Both the position numbers and the translations under genes were made by a program. DNA of 7,517 nt, from contig DKAU01000100.1 of assembly GCA_002450925.1 (NCBI GenBank), positions 1 to 7,517 of the forward strand, read 5' to 3'. The notes below the pieces were generated by a model. It saw only the letters and a program-made list of their open reading frames with translations. It ran no database searches and had not been told where the DNA came from. The DNA is from Thiobacillus sp. UBA6918 (GTDB lineage: Bacteria > Pseudomonadota > Gammaproteobacteria > Burkholderiales > Thiobacillaceae). Positions within the stretch are counted from its first letter, which is position 1, and every line of letters starts with the position of its first letter. Positions 6,527 through 7,517 of the stretch are shown piece after piece.

Positions 6527-7177
6527 TCAGCCTGATTTGGGCAAAAGGTGAAGAATTTCACGATAGCCCCGGGCAACCATATTACGAGCTTCTTCCGGCA
6601 CTTTTCCTGATCCCGAATCAAGCGCTTCCAGCAGCCTTGCCCAATGCTCACGCTGGTTGTCCAGATTGCGTGGAGCCGGGTGTCCGTTTCTACGCAAAGC
6701 GGCCTGTCTGCTTACAAGATGCTGTTTGGCGGCTTCGAGTTGTACTGGCAGAGGAAGGGACAGGTCGAAAGTCAGCTGAATCTCGCCTGCGGACTCGGCC
6801 TGCAGGTCAAAGCGAAATTCTGGTGCCGGGCGCCAATTGATGGGCGATTCAAGTTCCCATGCAGGCAGGGCAGGGTCCTGCGGAAACTGGTAAAAGCCCC
6901 ATTTGGCACCCATCCAGCATTCGATCAGCTGTTTGTCCTCATCATCGGTGGTGCAAGCCGCACCTGTCATCCGGCTGGGGTCCCAGGATGGGCGAGAAGC
7001 ACGCGGGTCATTCTTCCAACGCTGGAAATCGCGGTTGGGCGGAACGCCGTAATCGGCCTCCAGTGCCTTCCAGGTTGAAATGAATTCGTGATATTCAGCC
7101 TGATACTCAGGGTTTCGGCGTAGGAATTCCCATGCCCATTGGCCGATGTCGAGTTCTTCGAGACGCTCACTGATCAT
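6527..7177 (-). CDS. Uncharacterised protein with an N-terminal segment like the mobile-element 'transcriptional regulator domain' (DUF6499-like)
   Basis: The 216-residue protein starts with MISERLEELDIGQ followed by WAWEFLRRNPEYQAEYHEF (14-32). This closely resembles the WEFLRRNP-x-YQ-x-x-Y motif of the 'transcriptional regulator domain' (DUF6499) often fused to DUF2285 in proteins of conjugative plasmids and integrative elements. The middle (about 45-130) is Trp-rich, with PSWDPS and WELESPINWRPAPEF. The C-terminal part (about 150-213) is helical and basic, with HWARLLEALD and VARGYREILHLL, and might be a diverged DUF2285-like region. No membrane segment or signal peptide is seen. No recombination or conjugation gene accompanies it. 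The start is the ATG 23 bp from the divergent gene; no good Shine-Dalgarno is visible. The domain call comes from motif memory; DNA binding is only an inference. Confidence 0.72.
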   Translation of the reverse strand: MISERLEELDIGQWAWEFLRRNPEYQAEYHEFISTWKALEADYGVPPNRDFQRWKNDPRASRPSWDPSRMTGAACTTDDEDKQLIECWMGAKWGFYQFPQDPALPAWELESPINWRPAPEFRFDLQAESAGEIQLTFDLSLPLPVQLEAAKQHLVSRQAALRRNGHPAPRNLDNQREHWARLLEALDSGSGKVPEEARNMVARGYREILHLLPKSG

Positions 7178-7200
7178 GGTCTTGAGCGTAACATATAGGC
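7178..7200. promoter_or_regulatory. 23-bp divergent intergenic spacer
   Basis: This gap separates the start codons of two divergent genes and is too short for two full promoters with ribosome sites. TAACAT (7189-7194, plus strand) could be a -10 element placing the transcript start at or near the ATG at 7201, and TATATG on the other strand is similarly AT-rich. Neither has a recognisable -35, and neither gene has a strong Shine-Dalgarno, so leaderless or upstream-internal starts are possible. The pairing suggests shared control but does not prove it. Confidence 0.3.
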
Positions 7201-7517
7201 ATGGAAGAACTGCATTGTTGGCGCTGTGGCGCTTCTCTGGCTGAACTGACCCCGCCCATTGAACGGCGGGACGAATGTCCTGCTTGCCGAGCCCAACTCT
7301 ATGTGTGCAAGTTCTGCGAGTTTTACAACATCAAGGTCGCCAAGCAATGCCGAGAGCCCGTAGCGGACGAAGTCAAGGACAAGGAACGGGCCAATTTTTG
7401 CGGTTACTTCAAACCCAATCCTCGTGCCTATGTGCCTGCGGACATATCAGTGGCAAACAAGGCCAAAGCGGAACTCGATGCATTATTTGGCGGGGGAACA
7501 TCCAATACAACCGCCAG
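7201..7517 (+). CDS. Cys-rich zinc-ribbon protein, 3' end outside window
   Basis: An open frame starts with ATG at 7201 and stays open for 105 codons to the window edge. It encodes a Cys-rich protein with CxxC knuckles at C6/C9, C26/C29 and C36/C39, plus C50 and C67, which looks like two treble-clef or zinc-ribbon units. The blocks VCKFCEFYN and KQCREPVADEVKDKERANFC resemble a small conserved family of uncharacterised proteobacterial proteins of roughly this size, so the missing C-terminal part is probably short; the sequence is already low in conservation signals after ELDALFGGG (91-99). The KDKERANFC block between C50 and C67 is the strongest family mark. No signal peptide or membrane helix is present. 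It is the only plus-strand gene here and is divergent from the DUF6499-like gene. Function unknown; metal or nucleic-acid binding is plausible. Confidence 0.85.
   Translation, partial: MEELHCWRCGASLAELTPPIERRDECPACRAQLYVCKFCEFYNIKVAKQCREPVADEVKDKERANFCGYFKPNPRAYVPADISVANKAKAELDALFGGGTSNTTA

Noticed and set aside
6519..6530. CTGAACTTTCAG inverted repeat at the end of the 216-residue gene as a terminator
   Set aside because: The arms are only four or five bases with a tiny loop, it overlaps the stop codon, and no T-run follows.
6469..6651. N-terminal extension of the AIM24-family protein to 6651
   Set aside because: It overlaps the 3' end of the upstream gene, has no family character, and a good AAGGA site precedes the ATG at 6468.

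Overview
The window reads as a stretch of Gram-negative, probably betaproteobacterial, chromosome. GC content is moderate by eye, coding is tight with several stop/start overlaps, and the periplasmic adaptor, two-permease ABC exporter, M48 peptidase and AIM24-family genes all suit such an organism. No rRNA, tRNA, CRISPR array, insertion sequence or phage gene is visible. The taxonomic guess rests on protein flavour only.

Layout: seven genes and a regulator-like gene lie on the minus strand and one incomplete gene lies on the plus strand. Reading the minus strand in its direction of transcription (right to left): a 216-residue protein with an N-terminal segment like the 'transcriptional regulator domain' of mobile-element proteins (6527-7177); a 58-bp gap with a weak promoter-like box; an AIM24/TIGR00266 protein (5671-6468); a MacA-like periplasmic adaptor (4487-5638); a MacB/LolD-type ATPase (3816-4487); two paralogous MacB/FtsX-type permeases (2624-3826 and 1428-2627); a membrane-anchored M48 metallopeptidase (327-1418); and a small DUF2007-like protein with a C-terminal zinc ribbon (25-330). 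From the adaptor onward the genes overlap by 1, 11 and 4 bp, are then separated by 9 bp, and overlap again by 4 bp, so they are almost certainly co-transcribed and partly translationally coupled. AIM24 sits only 32 bp upstream of the adaptor and probably belongs to the same unit. On the plus strand, a Cys-rich zinc-ribbon gene starts at 7201, only 23 bp from the start of the divergent 216-residue gene, and leaves the window at 7517.

How the genes work together: adaptor, ATPase and permeases form a MacAB-like ABC exporter in which the ATPase and membrane subunits are separate and the permease is probably a heterodimer. The adaptor keeps the R-L-S tip motif used to dock on TolC-family channels, so an outer-membrane partner encoded elsewhere is likely. 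The periplasm-facing M48 peptidase and the zinc-ribbon protein at the end of the operon suggest envelope quality control or processing of exported material, but the substrate cannot be read from the sequence.

The most striking observation is the adaptor start. No ATG, GTG or TTG exists in frame upstream of the membrane anchor; a clean AGGAG Shine-Dalgarno lies 6 nt before an ATT codon (5636-5638), so the gene apparently uses a rare ATT (or ATC) start. Standard gene callers would begin at GTG 5527 and lose the inner-membrane anchor.
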